64,000 nt of DNA from Flavobacterium bernardetii. Its GTDB lineage: Bacteria; Bacteroidota; Bacteroidia; Flavobacteriales; Flavobacteriaceae. This document shows positions 24,261 to 32,525 of the stretch, piece after piece. The first letter of the stretch is position 1. Each line of letters begins with the position of its first letter. The notes beneath the pieces were generated by a model. That model saw nothing but the letters and a program-made list of their open reading frames with translations. It was not told the DNA's origin and ran no database searches. The stretch covers positions 124,001 through 188,000 of the forward strand of contig NZ_JAANOQ010000001.1 of assembly GCF_011305415.1 (NCBI RefSeq), written 5' to 3'. The position numbers and the translations under genes were made by a program.

Positions 24261-26249
24261 CTACAACTTCTCCTGCAATTCCTTAATCTCATCTCTAAAC
24301 TTAGCGGCTTGCATGAAGTCTAATTCTTTGGCGGCTTTTTCCATGAGTTTGCGTTTGTCGCGTATTTTCTTTTCGATTTCAGGTTTGCTTAGGTATTCAC
24401 TTTCGGGTTCAGCGGCTTTGTAGGCTTGGTTTTCGTAGTATTGAGTAGAAACCGAATTAGCATTAAACGCGTTTCCTAAACTTTTATTTAAAGATTGCGG
24501 TACTTTTCCGTGTAAGGTATTGTAAGCCGTTTGTTTTTCGCGTCGGTAAATGGTTTCGTCAATGGTGTGTTGCATACTTGCTGTGATTTTATCAGCATAC
24601 ATTATCGCTTTTCCATTGATGTTTCTCGCAGCTCTACCAACAGTTTGTGTAAGTGAACGTTTGCTTCGTAAAAATCCTTCTTTGTCGGCATCCAAAATGG
24701 CTACTAGCGACACTTCGGGTAAATCTAAACCTTCACGTAATAAGTTGACACCAATTAAGACATCAAAAACGCCTTTACGTAAATCTTGCATGATTTCCAC
24801 ACGCTCCAAAGTATCCACATCCGAGTGAATGTAACGACAACGGATAGAAACTTTAGTTAAATATTTTGACAATTCTTCCGCCATACGTTTGGTTAAAGTA
24901 GTGACTAAAACACGTTCGTCAGCTTCGCAACGCAATTGAATTTCTTCAATTAAATCGTCAATTTGATTCGCACTTGGACGAATTTCTATAATGGGGTCTA
25001 GAAGTCCAGTTGGACGAATAATTTGCTCCACAAATATTCCTTCCGATTTTTGCATTTCATAATCGGCTGGCGTTGCTGAAACATAAACGACTTGATTTTG
25101 CAACGCTTCAAACTCTTCAAATTTTAAAGGTCGGTTGTCCATCGCAGCTGGTAATCGGAAACCGTATTCTACTAGATTTTCTTTTCTACTTCTGTCGCCG
25201 CCATACATCGCGTGAACTTGTGAAATGGTAACGTGACTTTCATCGACAACCATTAAATAATCGTCAGGAAAATAATCTAATAAACAGAAAGGTCGCGTTC
25301 CAGGTTCACGACCATCAAGGTAACGTGAATAATTTTCAATTCCAGAACAATAACCTAATTCACGAATCATTTCTAAGTCGAAATTCGTTCGTTCTTCTAG
25401 TCGTTTGGCTTCTAAATGTTTTCCAATTTCTCGGAAATATTCCACTTGTTTCACCATGTCTTGTTGGATTTCCCAGATGGCTTTTTGTAGCACGTCTTGA
25501 GAAGTCACGAACATGTTTGCGGGATAGATGCTTAGCTTTTCGTATTTTTCTAAAACTTGAGAAGTTTTAAAATCAAAAGCTTCAATTTCTTCAATTTCAT
25601 CACCAAAAAAGTGAATTCGAAAAGGTTCATCGCCATAACTTGGGAAAATTTCCACGGTGTCGCCTTTGATTCGGAACGTTCCTGGAGTGAATTCCATTTC
25701 TGTTCTGGCATATAAACTTTGAACTAATTGATGTAATAATTTGGTTCGAGAAATGGCTTGACCGCTTTCGATATTAATTACATTTTTTTGAAATTCTACT
25801 GGATTTCCAATTCCGTATAAACACGAAACGGATGAAATCACTATGATATCTCTACGACCTGAAAGTAGGGCAGAAGTGGTGCTTAAACGAAGTTTTTCTA
25901 ATTCTTCGTTGATAGATAAATCTTTTTCTATGTAAGTTCCAGTTACCGGGATAAAGGCTTCTGGTTGGTAATAATCGTAATACGAAACAAAATATTGTAC
26001 GGAATTATTCGGGAAAAATTGCTTGAATTCCGAATACAATTGCGCGGCTAAAGTTTTGTTGTGTGCTAAAACTAAGGTTGGTTTTTGAACTTCTTGAACC
26101 ACATTCGCTACCGTAAATGTTTTTCCTGAACCTGTAACTCCTAATAAAGTTTGGTATTTTTCGTCATTGCGAATTCCTGCGGCTAATTTTTCAATAGCTT
26201 GAGGTTGATCGCCTGTTGGAACATAATCGGATACTACTTGGAATTTCAT
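24261..26249 (-). CDS. uvrB: Excinuclease ABC subunit B
   Basis: A 662-residue nucleotide excision repair helicase that verifies damage handed over by UvrA and recruits UvrC. Walker A GVTGSGKT (37-44), the DNA-gripping beta-hairpin region with YYDYYQPEAFIP, the DEAD-like VVDESH, helicase motifs V-VI (NLLREGLDLPEVS; QTVGRAARN) and the C-terminal UVR motif (about 625-660, AKELDFMQAAKFRDEIKEL) are all present. Normal length. The bases right after the start codon on the upstream side are word repeat of the four-helix cassette, so the native promoter may have been displaced. uvrA lies 2.4 kb upstream. Confidence 0.97.
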   Translation of the reverse strand: MKFQVVSDYVPTGDQPQAIEKLAAGIRNDEKYQTLLGVTGSGKTFTVANVVQEVQKPTLVLAHNKTLAAQLYSEFKQFFPNNSVQYFVSYYDYYQPEAFIPVTGTYIEKDLSINEELEKLRLSTTSALLSGRRDIIVISSVSCLYGIGNPVEFQKNVINIESGQAISRTKLLHQLVQSLYARTEMEFTPGTFRIKGDTVEIFPSYGDEPFRIHFFGDEIEEIEAFDFKTSQVLEKYEKLSIYPANMFVTSQDVLQKAIWEIQQDMVKQVEYFREIGKHLEAKRLEERTNFDLEMIRELGYCSGIENYSRYLDGREPGTRPFCLLDYFPDDYLMVVDESHVTISQVHAMYGGDRSRKENLVEYGFRLPAAMDNRPLKFEEFEALQNQVVYVSATPADYEMQKSEGIFVEQIIRPTGLLDPIIEIRPSANQIDDLIEEIQLRCEADERVLVTTLTKRMAEELSKYLTKVSIRCRYIHSDVDTLERVEIMQDLRKGVFDVLIGVNLLREGLDLPEVSLVAILDADKEGFLRSKRSLTQTVGRAARNINGKAIMYADKITASMQHTIDETIYRREKQTAYNTLHGKVPQSLNKSLGNAFNANSVSTQYYENQAYKAAEPESEYLSKPEIEKKIRDKRKLMEKAAKELDFMQAAKFRDEIKELQEKL

Positions 26250-26335
26250 TTGGATTTACGAGTTACGATTTTGGATTTACGATTTTGGATTTACGATTTG
26301 CGAATTTACAATTTACTATTTGGGAATTTCGATTT
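26250..26335. repeat. Left inverted word array of four-helix-bundle cassette 1
   Basis: Repeated words GGATTTACGA, GTTACGATTTT, GGATTTACGATTTT, GGATTTACGATTTGCGA and TTTGGGAATTTCG run in series. The array begins immediately next to the uvrB start codon and ends about 10 bp before the stop codon of the four-helix-bundle gene. The opposite side of that gene (26770-26829) has the same words in inverted orientation. Confidence 0.85.
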
Positions 26336-26345
26336 TGGTGTTAAT

Positions 26346-26708
26346 TTATGATTTATTTCTTACCGTTTTTAGTGTTGAAACGATTATTGCTGTAATTTCA
26401 TTTGCTTCTTGGATTAATGGTAAGAATTGTTTTTCAAATTGTAGATTTTCCAATTTAGAAACATCATTTAATAATTCTAAAAAGAAATGACTTTCATCGG
26501 CTTCTTCTTCAACAATTTTTAATTTATTAATGAAGTCAGCATTAGATTTTGCTCTTTGAAGCGCTCTGTAATTTGCTCCTACAGAACTAGAACATCTAAT
26601 TAATTGAGAAACATATGCATTATATTCTCTTGATTTTGGAAGTTTAGAACATAAAATCCAACAATCTAATGCGAACTTTTTTGTTCTTTGTTTCATTATT
26701 TCTTTCAT
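26346..26708 (-). CDS. Four-helix bundle protein (23S rRNA intervening sequence / Avd-like family), copy 1
   Basis: A ~120-residue all-helical protein. Family marks are LIRCSSSVGANYRALQRAKS (helix 2, with Ser-Ser-Val-x-Ala-Asn), F-I-N-K-L-K-I-V-E-E-E-A-D-E-S-x-F-F-L-E and a C-terminal helix ending in V-S-T-L-K-T-V. Members were first found inside 23S rRNA intervening sequences, and a relative (Avd) assists reverse transcriptases of diversity-generating retroelements; most have no known role. Start at 26708 avoids translated spacer. The gene is bracketed by inverted word arrays which fill the gap between the uvrB start and the PagL-like stop. Confidence 0.85.
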   Translation of the reverse strand: MKEIMKQRTKKFALDCWILCSKLPKSREYNAYVSQLIRCSSSVGANYRALQRAKSNADFINKLKIVEEEADESHFFLELLNDVSKLENLQFEKQFLPLIQEANEITAIIVSTLKTVRNKS

Positions 26709-26769
26709 GATTTTTTTATATGGCTTATACAAAAGCAAAAATCGTAAAATAAATTTATAAATCAGAATT

Positions 26770-26829
26770 TAAGTCCGTAAATCGTAATTCCCATATCGCA
26801 AATCCCAAATCGTAAATCGTAAATCCCAA
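26770..26829. repeat. Right inverted word array of four-helix-bundle cassette 1
   Basis: Words CCGTAAATCGTAA, TTCCCATATCGCAAATCCC, AAATCGTAAATCGTAAATCC follow each other and stop one base from the stop codon of the PagL-like gene. They are the complement of the words at 26250-26335, so the two arrays face each other across the four-helix-bundle gene. Confidence 0.85.
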
Positions 26830-26830
26830 A

Positions 26831-28042
26831 TTAAAAAGTATGAATATAACCCAAAGTAAATTCACTATAATCCGCTTGTCCTAGTCTAGAAACGATATGT
26901 CCGCCAACGTAAAAATTGTTTTTTGGTGCTTTGTTGGTGTTAATTAGGTAATATTTCATTCCTAATTTTCCTGAAACAAAACGTTTTAATGTGTAATTCA
27001 TTCCTTCCGCTTTGCCATTTTCGTAAAGTCCAGTTTTTTTGTTGATTAAAGTGGCATCCAAACGGTATTCAGTTTCAAAAAATGGTCGGAATAAAGTTAT
27101 GCCTAATTCTGTTTCAACTGAAAAATGTTGCATTAAGAATTCGTAATTTAATGCGATTCCTAGACTGCTGGCATTTAAAAAAGGATTTTTTTGTAGTTCT
27201 GGATATTCTTCAGAAACTAAATTATTTCCTTTTTTAATGTAGTTGTAATTGTTGGTGTAATGTCTCATGTACAATCCTAAACCGACTTTATGTGTTTTAT
27301 TATAGATTTTTCCATACATGAAATCAACAGAATATACATTTCTTCTATAGTTGTAAAAGCGATACAAAGCGTGTTCACCAATTCCAGATTGCACGGAAAA
27401 GAAAGATTGTTTACTTTTTTGAATCTCTTTTGGAGTAACCGTTTTATTAACTGGATTTGTGTTTTTAATAAATCCGTCATAGGTAATATTCAAACCTAAA
27501 GCTAAAGTATTAATTCCGTTATTTGGCCATTGAATATGTCCGTTAGAATAATGTAAATAGTTTACATTTAATCTTGTATGAAAATCACTTTTTTGGAAAA
27601 CATCGTAATACAATCCTAATCTGAATGCATAAGTAAAATCGGTTGAAATGGCTTTATTTTCCCAATTGTCTTCTAAATCATATTTTTTGGTATGATAAGC
27701 GACTCCAAGTGCAGTAAGTAATTTAAGTTTTTCGTTTTTAAAGAGAATTGGCGTTTCAATATATGGAAGTAAAGAAATGGTATGTCCAATTTTTTCTGTA
27801 TTTCCGTGATTGGCAACTTGTAAAATCACACCTGTAAATGGATTTCGTAATTGCTTGACCCAATTTAAAGAATCGTTATGTTGTATTCCGAAACCTATTC
27901 CAAAAGTTTGACTCGATTTTAAAGTAATAAAAGTATTATCTGCTGATGAAGTTTTACCAATAGAATATTCGGTAAAAAGTTGTTTTTTTTGAGCGAAAAC
28001 ACTCGTGATTCCTAATAAGAAAAAGAATATTATTTTGTTCAT
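26831..28042 (-). CDS. PagL-like acyloxyacyl hydrolase family outer-membrane protein
   Basis: A 403-residue protein with signal peptide (1-17, ending SVFA). The segment LHYSNGHIQWPNNGINTLAL (His164, Ser166) carries the HxSNG..NxGxN pattern of the lipid A 3-O-deacylase / acyloxyacyl hydrolase family, an outer-membrane beta-barrel that trims lipid A acyl chains. At 403 residues it is about twice the usual PagL length; the C-terminal ~200 residues show a second set of alternating amphipathic strands ending in Phe (GYIHTF), typical of barrels. Deacylase activity is inferred. Confidence 0.72.
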   Translation of the reverse strand: MNKIIFFFLLGITSVFAQKKQLFTEYSIGKTSSADNTFITLKSSQTFGIGFGIQHNDSLNWVKQLRNPFTGVILQVANHGNTEKIGHTISLLPYIETPILFKNEKLKLLTALGVAYHTKKYDLEDNWENKAISTDFTYAFRLGLYYDVFQKSDFHTRLNVNYLHYSNGHIQWPNNGINTLALGLNITYDGFIKNTNPVNKTVTPKEIQKSKQSFFSVQSGIGEHALYRFYNYRRNVYSVDFMYGKIYNKTHKVGLGLYMRHYTNNYNYIKKGNNLVSEEYPELQKNPFLNASSLGIALNYEFLMQHFSVETELGITLFRPFFETEYRLDATLINKKTGLYENGKAEGMNYTLKRFVSGKLGMKYYLINTNKAPKNNFYVGGHIVSRLGQADYSEFTLGYIHTF

Positions 28043-28076
28043 TGTAGGTTTAAGTTGTTAAAAACTCTATGAATTT

Positions 28077-28379
28077 TTATAAGCTTTTAGGGTTTCGTTT
28101 CGTGTGTCTTATTCTAACTATAAAAATTTCATTTGGAGTAATTTTATATGAAATTCGGTAATTATAAATTTCATAAGCTCTAAAATTCCCTGAATTAGAT
28201 TTTTTCATTTTATCTAATTCATAAATTTCCCAATTTGATTTTAGAATTGTTACAGAATCATATATAGTATCAAGAACTTTGTTAGAAGTAGTTTTACTTT
28301 TTGTTTTTTTTATTAAAAAGAAATAAATATTTTCTAATTGTTCTAAAGCAGTTTTAGACCAAATTATTTCTTTTTCCAT
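28077..28379 (-). CDS. RelE/ParE-family toxin
   Basis: A 100-residue basic protein with the ParE/RelE start (IIWSKTALEQLENIYFFL) and the typical C-terminal strand pair (RAYEIYNYRISYKITPNEIF, then IVRIRHTKRNP with the conserved Arg). Family members either inhibit gyrase (ParE) or cut mRNA on the ribosome (RelE). It overlaps the antitoxin gene upstream by 16 bp, the usual arrangement. Confidence 0.85.
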   Translation of the reverse strand: MEKEIIWSKTALEQLENIYFFLIKKTKSKTTSNKVLDTIYDSVTILKSNWEIYELDKMKKSNSGNFRAYEIYNYRISYKITPNEIFIVRIRHTKRNPKSL

Positions 28380-28591
28380 TCGTTAATTTTATTTTTAACA
28401 TCGTCGTGAGAAATAGTGTGGTTTTTTTCAATATCTTCTTCTGCCATTAAAATCTCTGAATTATATTCTTCATAAAGATTTTCTTTTTTAATTTTTGATT
28501 CAATTATTGTTCTCAAAGCATTTAAAAAAGATTTGTCTTCAATTTGATTTATTTCTTCAATTAATATGTTTTTTAATTCTAACGTATTCAT
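28364..28591 (-). CDS. Antitoxin of the RelE/ParE pair
   Basis: A 75-residue, helical, highly charged protein (opening LKNILIEEINQIEDKSFLNA, ending NKINEWKKK), of the small antitoxin type that accompanies RelE/ParE toxins in Bacteroidetes. It precedes the toxin and overlaps it by 16 bp, so it is translated first. No clear DNA-binding domain is visible, though such antitoxins often repress their own promoter. The pair sits between uvrA and the PagL-like gene. Confidence 0.8.
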   Translation of the reverse strand: MNTLELKNILIEEINQIEDKSFLNALRTIIESKIKKENLYEEYNSEILMAEEDIEKNHTISHDDVKNKINEWKKK

Positions 28592-28612
28592 ACACCTGAA
28601 ATTTTATCGAAA

Positions 28613-31423
28613 TTACAATTTTTCTGCTAAATACTTACCTGTCAACGATTTTTTATTTTTTGAGACTTCTTCCGGAGTTCCGAATGCGACTAATTGTCCG
28701 CCGTTTTCACCACCTTCTGGTCCGATATCGATAATATAATCGGCACATTTTATTAATTCTAAATTGTGTTCAATTACGATGATAGAATGTCCTTTTTCGA
28801 TTAACGCTTCGAATGATTTTAATAATTTTTTAATATCGTGAAAATGCAGTCCTGTTGTAGGTTCATCAAATACGAATAACATTTTTTCTTTTGTCGCACC
28901 TTTCACTAAAAACGAAGCTAATTTAATACGTTGCGCTTCACCACCAGAAAGTGTAGAAGAAGATTGTCCTAATTGTACATATCCTAAACCAACATCTTTT
29001 AGTGGTTGTAATTTCTGTGTGATTTTTGCTTGACCATTTGTTTCGAAGAACGTTACCGCTTCATCGATGGTCATTTTTAATAAATCGTCGATGTTTTTTC
29101 CTTCGAAATTGACTTCTAAGACTTCTTTTTTGAAGCGTTTTCCGTTACACGTTTCGCATTCTAAATGCACATCGGCCATAAATTGCATTTCAATCGTAAC
29201 TTCTCCGTCACCTTTACACGTTTCGCATCTTCCGCCATCTACGTTGAAGGAGAAATGTTTCGCTTGGTAATTTCTTAATTTGGATGTGGTTTGTTTGGCG
29301 TATAATTCTCTAATATCGTCGTATGCTTTGATATATGTAACAGGATTTGAACGCGAACTTCTTCCAATTGGATTTTGGTCTACGTATTCGATGTTTTTAA
29401 TATGTGAAAAACTACCTTCTAAATCGGTAAATTGTCCTGCTTTTTCACCTAAACCAGTTAATTTTTTTTGCATCGCTGGAAACAAGATTTTCTTCACCAA
29501 CGTACTTTTTCCACTTCCAGAAACTCCTGTAATTACGGTTAAGCAATCTAAAGGAAACGTAACATTTATGTTTTTTAAATTGTTTTCACGAGCGCCAATC
29601 ACATCAATATGATTTTTGAATTTTCTTCTCGTTTTTGGAACTGATATTTCTGCTGTTCCATTCAAATATTGCGCAGTTAACGAATCCGATTTTAGAATTT
29701 CTTCATAGGTTCCTTGTGCGACTAAATTTCCACCTAAAGTTCCTGCTTCTGGTCCGATATCGATAATCATATCGGCAGCTTTCATGATATCTTCGTCGTG
29801 TTCTACGATGATAACGGTGTTGCCTAATTTCTTTAAATTTAATAATACTTCGATTAGTTTTTCGGTGTCTTTTGGATGTAAACCGATACTTGGCTCATCT
29901 AAAATATACATCGAACCTACTAACGAACTTCCTAATGAAGTCGCCAAGTTAATACGTTGTGATTCACCACCAGAAAGTGTAGCTGATTGTCGGTTTAAAC
30001 TCAAATAATTTAATCCAACATTATCTAAAAAGTCTAATCTGTTTCTGATTTCTAATAACAAACGTTTTGCGACTTTTACATCATATTCCGATAATTCAAT
30101 CGTATTAAAAAACGGAATTAATTTAATAATTGGCAAATCGACTAAGTCAGAAATGGTTTTTCCAGCTACTTTTATATTGTTGGTTTCTGGACGTAAACGT
30201 TTTCCATTACAGGTATGACATTTTGTTTTTCCTCTGTAACGAGAAAGCATCACACGATTTTGTATTTTATAATTATTCGCTTCTAAATCGGCGAAAAACT
30301 CGTTTAAACCTGTAAAGTATTTATTTCCTGTCCAAATTAAAGCTTTTTGTTCATCAGATAATTCGAAATACGGTTTATGAATTGGGAAATCAAAATGATG
30401 CGAATTGTTTACCAATTGATCACGATACCAACCCATACTTTCTCCACGCCATGGGAAAATAGCATTTTCATAAACAGAAAGTGCGGTATTGGGCACGACT
30501 AATTCGATATCAATTCCAATGACACTTCCGTAGCCTTCGCAAGTTGGACAAGCGCCGTATGGATTGTTGAAACTGAATAAGTGAATGTTAGGTTCTAAGA
30601 AATCTAAACCGTCTAATTGGAAATTAGAATTAAATATTGAGCGGTGCGAATTGACAGGTTCTTGTAAATATAATTCGCCTTTTCCTTCATAGAAAGCAAT
30701 TTGCAACGCATCGGCAATTCGGTTTAAGAATTCTTCATCGGTTTTGACAACAATTCTGTCAATAACTAATAAAATTTCTTTGTCGGCCATTGTGTTTTCG
30801 TCAATCATTTCTAAAGTCGAAACAAAATCGTCTAAACGAACCGTTTGATTATCTACTAAAACACGCGCAAAACCTTGTTGTAATAAAACTTTTAGTTTGT
30901 CGTGTAATTTTCGGCCTTCTTCTAAATGAATAGGAGCTAGCAATAACCATTTGGAGTCGATTTCTAAAGATTGAATGTGTTTGACCACATCTGAAACCGT
31001 ATGTTTTTTTACTTCTTCGCCAGAAATAGGAGAATACGTTCTTCCAATTCGGGCAAATAATAATTTTAAGTAATCGTAAATTTCTGTTGAGGTTCCAACT
31101 GTTGAACGTGCATTTGTAGTGTTTACTTTTTGTTCGATAGCAATAGCTGGAGCGATTCCTTTGATGTATTCTACTTTTGGTTTGTCTAATTTTCCTAGGA
31201 ATTGACGGGCGTAAGAAGATAAACTCTCGACATAACGACGTTGTCCTTCAGCATATAACGTGTCAAATGCTAAACTTGATTTTCCAGAACCAGAAAGTCC
31301 AGTAATGACAACCATTTGATTTCTCGGAATGGCAACATCTATATTTTTTAAATTGTGCAATTGCGCACCTTTAATCAATATAAATTTCTTTGGTTCTAGT
31401 ATTGTAATGTCTTTTGGTATCAT
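28613..31423 (-). CDS. uvrA: Excinuclease ABC subunit A
   Basis: A ~936-residue damage-recognition ATPase of nucleotide excision repair. Two ABC modules are present: Walker A GLSGSGKSS and GVSGSGKST, signatures LSGGESQRI and LSGGEAQRI, and zinc-binding Cys pairs CPTCEGYG/CHTCNGKR and CETCKGDG/CETCNGKR. I start at 31423 (MIPKDITILEPKKFILIKGA) rather than 31489, because a -7 box (TATCTTTG, 31443-31450) lies between the two, and the extra 22 residues look like translated leader. Confidence 0.97.
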   Translation of the reverse strand: MIPKDITILEPKKFILIKGAQLHNLKNIDVAIPRNQMVVITGLSGSGKSSLAFDTLYAEGQRRYVESLSSYARQFLGKLDKPKVEYIKGIAPAIAIEQKVNTTNARSTVGTSTEIYDYLKLLFARIGRTYSPISGEEVKKHTVSDVVKHIQSLEIDSKWLLLAPIHLEEGRKLHDKLKVLLQQGFARVLVDNQTVRLDDFVSTLEMIDENTMADKEILLVIDRIVVKTDEEFLNRIADALQIAFYEGKGELYLQEPVNSHRSIFNSNFQLDGLDFLEPNIHLFSFNNPYGACPTCEGYGSVIGIDIELVVPNTALSVYENAIFPWRGESMGWYRDQLVNNSHHFDFPIHKPYFELSDEQKALIWTGNKYFTGLNEFFADLEANNYKIQNRVMLSRYRGKTKCHTCNGKRLRPETNNIKVAGKTISDLVDLPIIKLIPFFNTIELSEYDVKVAKRLLLEIRNRLDFLDNVGLNYLSLNRQSATLSGGESQRINLATSLGSSLVGSMYILDEPSIGLHPKDTEKLIEVLLNLKKLGNTVIIVEHDEDIMKAADMIIDIGPEAGTLGGNLVAQGTYEEILKSDSLTAQYLNGTAEISVPKTRRKFKNHIDVIGARENNLKNINVTFPLDCLTVITGVSGSGKSTLVKKILFPAMQKKLTGLGEKAGQFTDLEGSFSHIKNIEYVDQNPIGRSSRSNPVTYIKAYDDIRELYAKQTTSKLRNYQAKHFSFNVDGGRCETCKGDGEVTIEMQFMADVHLECETCNGKRFKKEVLEVNFEGKNIDDLLKMTIDEAVTFFETNGQAKITQKLQPLKDVGLGYVQLGQSSSTLSGGEAQRIKLASFLVKGATKEKMLFVFDEPTTGLHFHDIKKLLKSFEALIEKGHSIIVIEHNLELIKCADYIIDIGPEGGENGGQLVAFGTPEEVSKNKKSLTGKYLAEKL

Positions 31424-31442
31424 ACAAAAAAGCGAATTTTTG

Positions 31443-31450
31443 CAAAGATA
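31443..31450 (-). promoter_or_regulatory. -7 promoter box of uvrA
   Basis: TATCTTTG on the minus strand matches TAnnTTTG. A start of transcription a few bases downstream would leave a leader of about 15 nt to the ATG at 31423 and exclude the longer reading frame. No good -33 TTTG was found at the right distance. Confidence 0.5.
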
Positions 31451-31557
31451 CAAATAATAAGTACCATTTTTTGAATTATGAAATCCCAAATTTGATAAAA
31501 ATGTTTTGCGTTAAATTTAGATTTATTGTGTAAAAAGTGTTAAATGTTTAGACAATA

Positions 31558-31590
31558 TTTGTATTTATGAAATATTTAACATTATATTTG
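31558..31590 (+). promoter_or_regulatory. Promoter of the ECF sigma factor gene
   Basis: TTTG (31558-31561), a 21-bp spacer, then TATATTTG (31583-31590): both Bacteroidetes primary-sigma elements at about the expected distance. The start codon of the sigma gene is 87 bp beyond the -7 box, so a leader of about 80 nt is expected. Confidence 0.7.
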
Positions 31591-31677
31591 CTCTTACTAA
31601 TCTCAAAAACAAATTTGCTTATAACATAAAAATACTTTTTTTAGAAACATTATTCTCAAAATCTAAGAGGTATATTT

Positions 31678-32265
31678 ATGGCAAATATTGTACAAAATCC
31701 AGACGCGGTTTTATTGCACAACTACATTAGTGGAGATGAATCTGCTTTACAAATTTTAATCGACAGACATCAATCTAAGATTTATGGATTTATTTATTCC
31801 AAAATCCAAGACAGATCGGTTTGTGATGATGTTTTTCAAGATACTTTTATTAAAGTCATTAAAACTTTAAGAACAAAAGGCTATAACGAAGAGGGTAAAT
31901 TTTTACCTTGGGTGATGCGTATTGCTTCTAATTTAGTGATTGATTATTTTCGTCACAATAAAAAAATGCCATTTCAGAGAGAAACTGACGAGTATAGTAT
32001 TTTTAATTTTATGACAGATTCTACTTTATCTATTGAAAATCAATTAATTGAAGAACAAGTAAAATTAGATGTTAGAAAATTAGTGGAACAATTACCAGAA
32101 GACCAAAGAGAAGTAATTAAAATGCGTTTTTACGAAGATTTAAGTTTTAAAGAAATTTCTGAAATAACTGGCGTTAGTATTAATACAGCGTTGGGAAGAA
32201 TGCGTTATGCGGTTATCAATTTGAGAAAGATTATTGAAAAAAATAGCATTATTTTGACAAATTAA
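31678..32265 (+). CDS. ECF RNA polymerase sigma factor
   Basis: A 195-residue group IV sigma factor. Region 2 is seen at ~25-95 (IYGFIYSKIQDRSVCDDVFQ, DTFIKVIKTL; WVMRIASNLVIDYFR), which binds core polymerase and the -10 element. Region 4 at ~135-185 (LPEDQREVIKMRFYEDLSFKEI; GVSINTALGRMRYAV) contains the -35 helix-turn-helix. No anti-sigma gene follows; instead a 47-codon conserved-looking gene lies 63 bp downstream. Regulon unknown. Confidence 0.93.
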   Translation: MANIVQNPDAVLLHNYISGDESALQILIDRHQSKIYGFIYSKIQDRSVCDDVFQDTFIKVIKTLRTKGYNEEGKFLPWVMRIASNLVIDYFRHNKKMPFQRETDEYSIFNFMTDSTLSIENQLIEEQVKLDVRKLVEQLPEDQREVIKMRFYEDLSFKEISEITGVSINTALGRMRYAVINLRKIIEKNSIILTN

Positions 32266-32328
32266 ATATTGCAACACAATAACAGAGAAGTTTTTACGTT
32301 ATAGTTTAATAAATAATTAAATATATAA

Positions 32329-32472
32329 ATGGCAAAACTCTACTCTAAAAAAAGAAAATCAATTGAAGAAATGAAACCCAGTGCAGCAACAGTTAGTTTT
32401 ATTTTGAGTTATTCGCAGGCAATGAAAATAGTAAAGGTCGGTAAGTTGACTTTTGAAAACATTGTAAATTGA
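32329..32472 (+). CDS. Small 47-residue protein downstream of the sigma factor
   Basis: ATG at 32329, TGA at 32470-32472, encoding 47 residues that begin MAKLYSKKRKSIEEMKPSAA and end in LTFENIVN. It has a basic start, then a helix-prone stretch (SFILSYSQAMKIVKVG). It is too short for the ORF listing but its codon use looks natural, it follows the sigma gene by 63 bp and ends 4 bp before a terminator stem, which all suggest a real gene. Function unknown; a role with the sigma factor is only a guess from position. Confidence 0.7.
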   Translation: MAKLYSKKRKSIEEMKPSAATVSFILSYSQAMKIVKVGKLTFENIVN

Positions 32473-32476
32473 TAAA

Positions 32477-32503
32477 AATGCTTCGGAATTACTTCGAAGC
32501 ATT
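32477..32503. terminator. Terminator between the sigma/small-protein unit and nth
   Basis: AATGCTTCG (32477-32485) and CGAAGCATT (32495-32503) pair over 9 bp, with A residues before and T residues after, so it can act for both convergent units. Confidence 0.85.
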
Positions 32504-32525
32504 TTTTATTTTATTAAGATTGAAA

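Noticed and set aside
31424..31489. Longer uvrA start
   Set aside because: The -7 box at 31443-31450 would lie inside the coding region and the extra residues match no UvrA.
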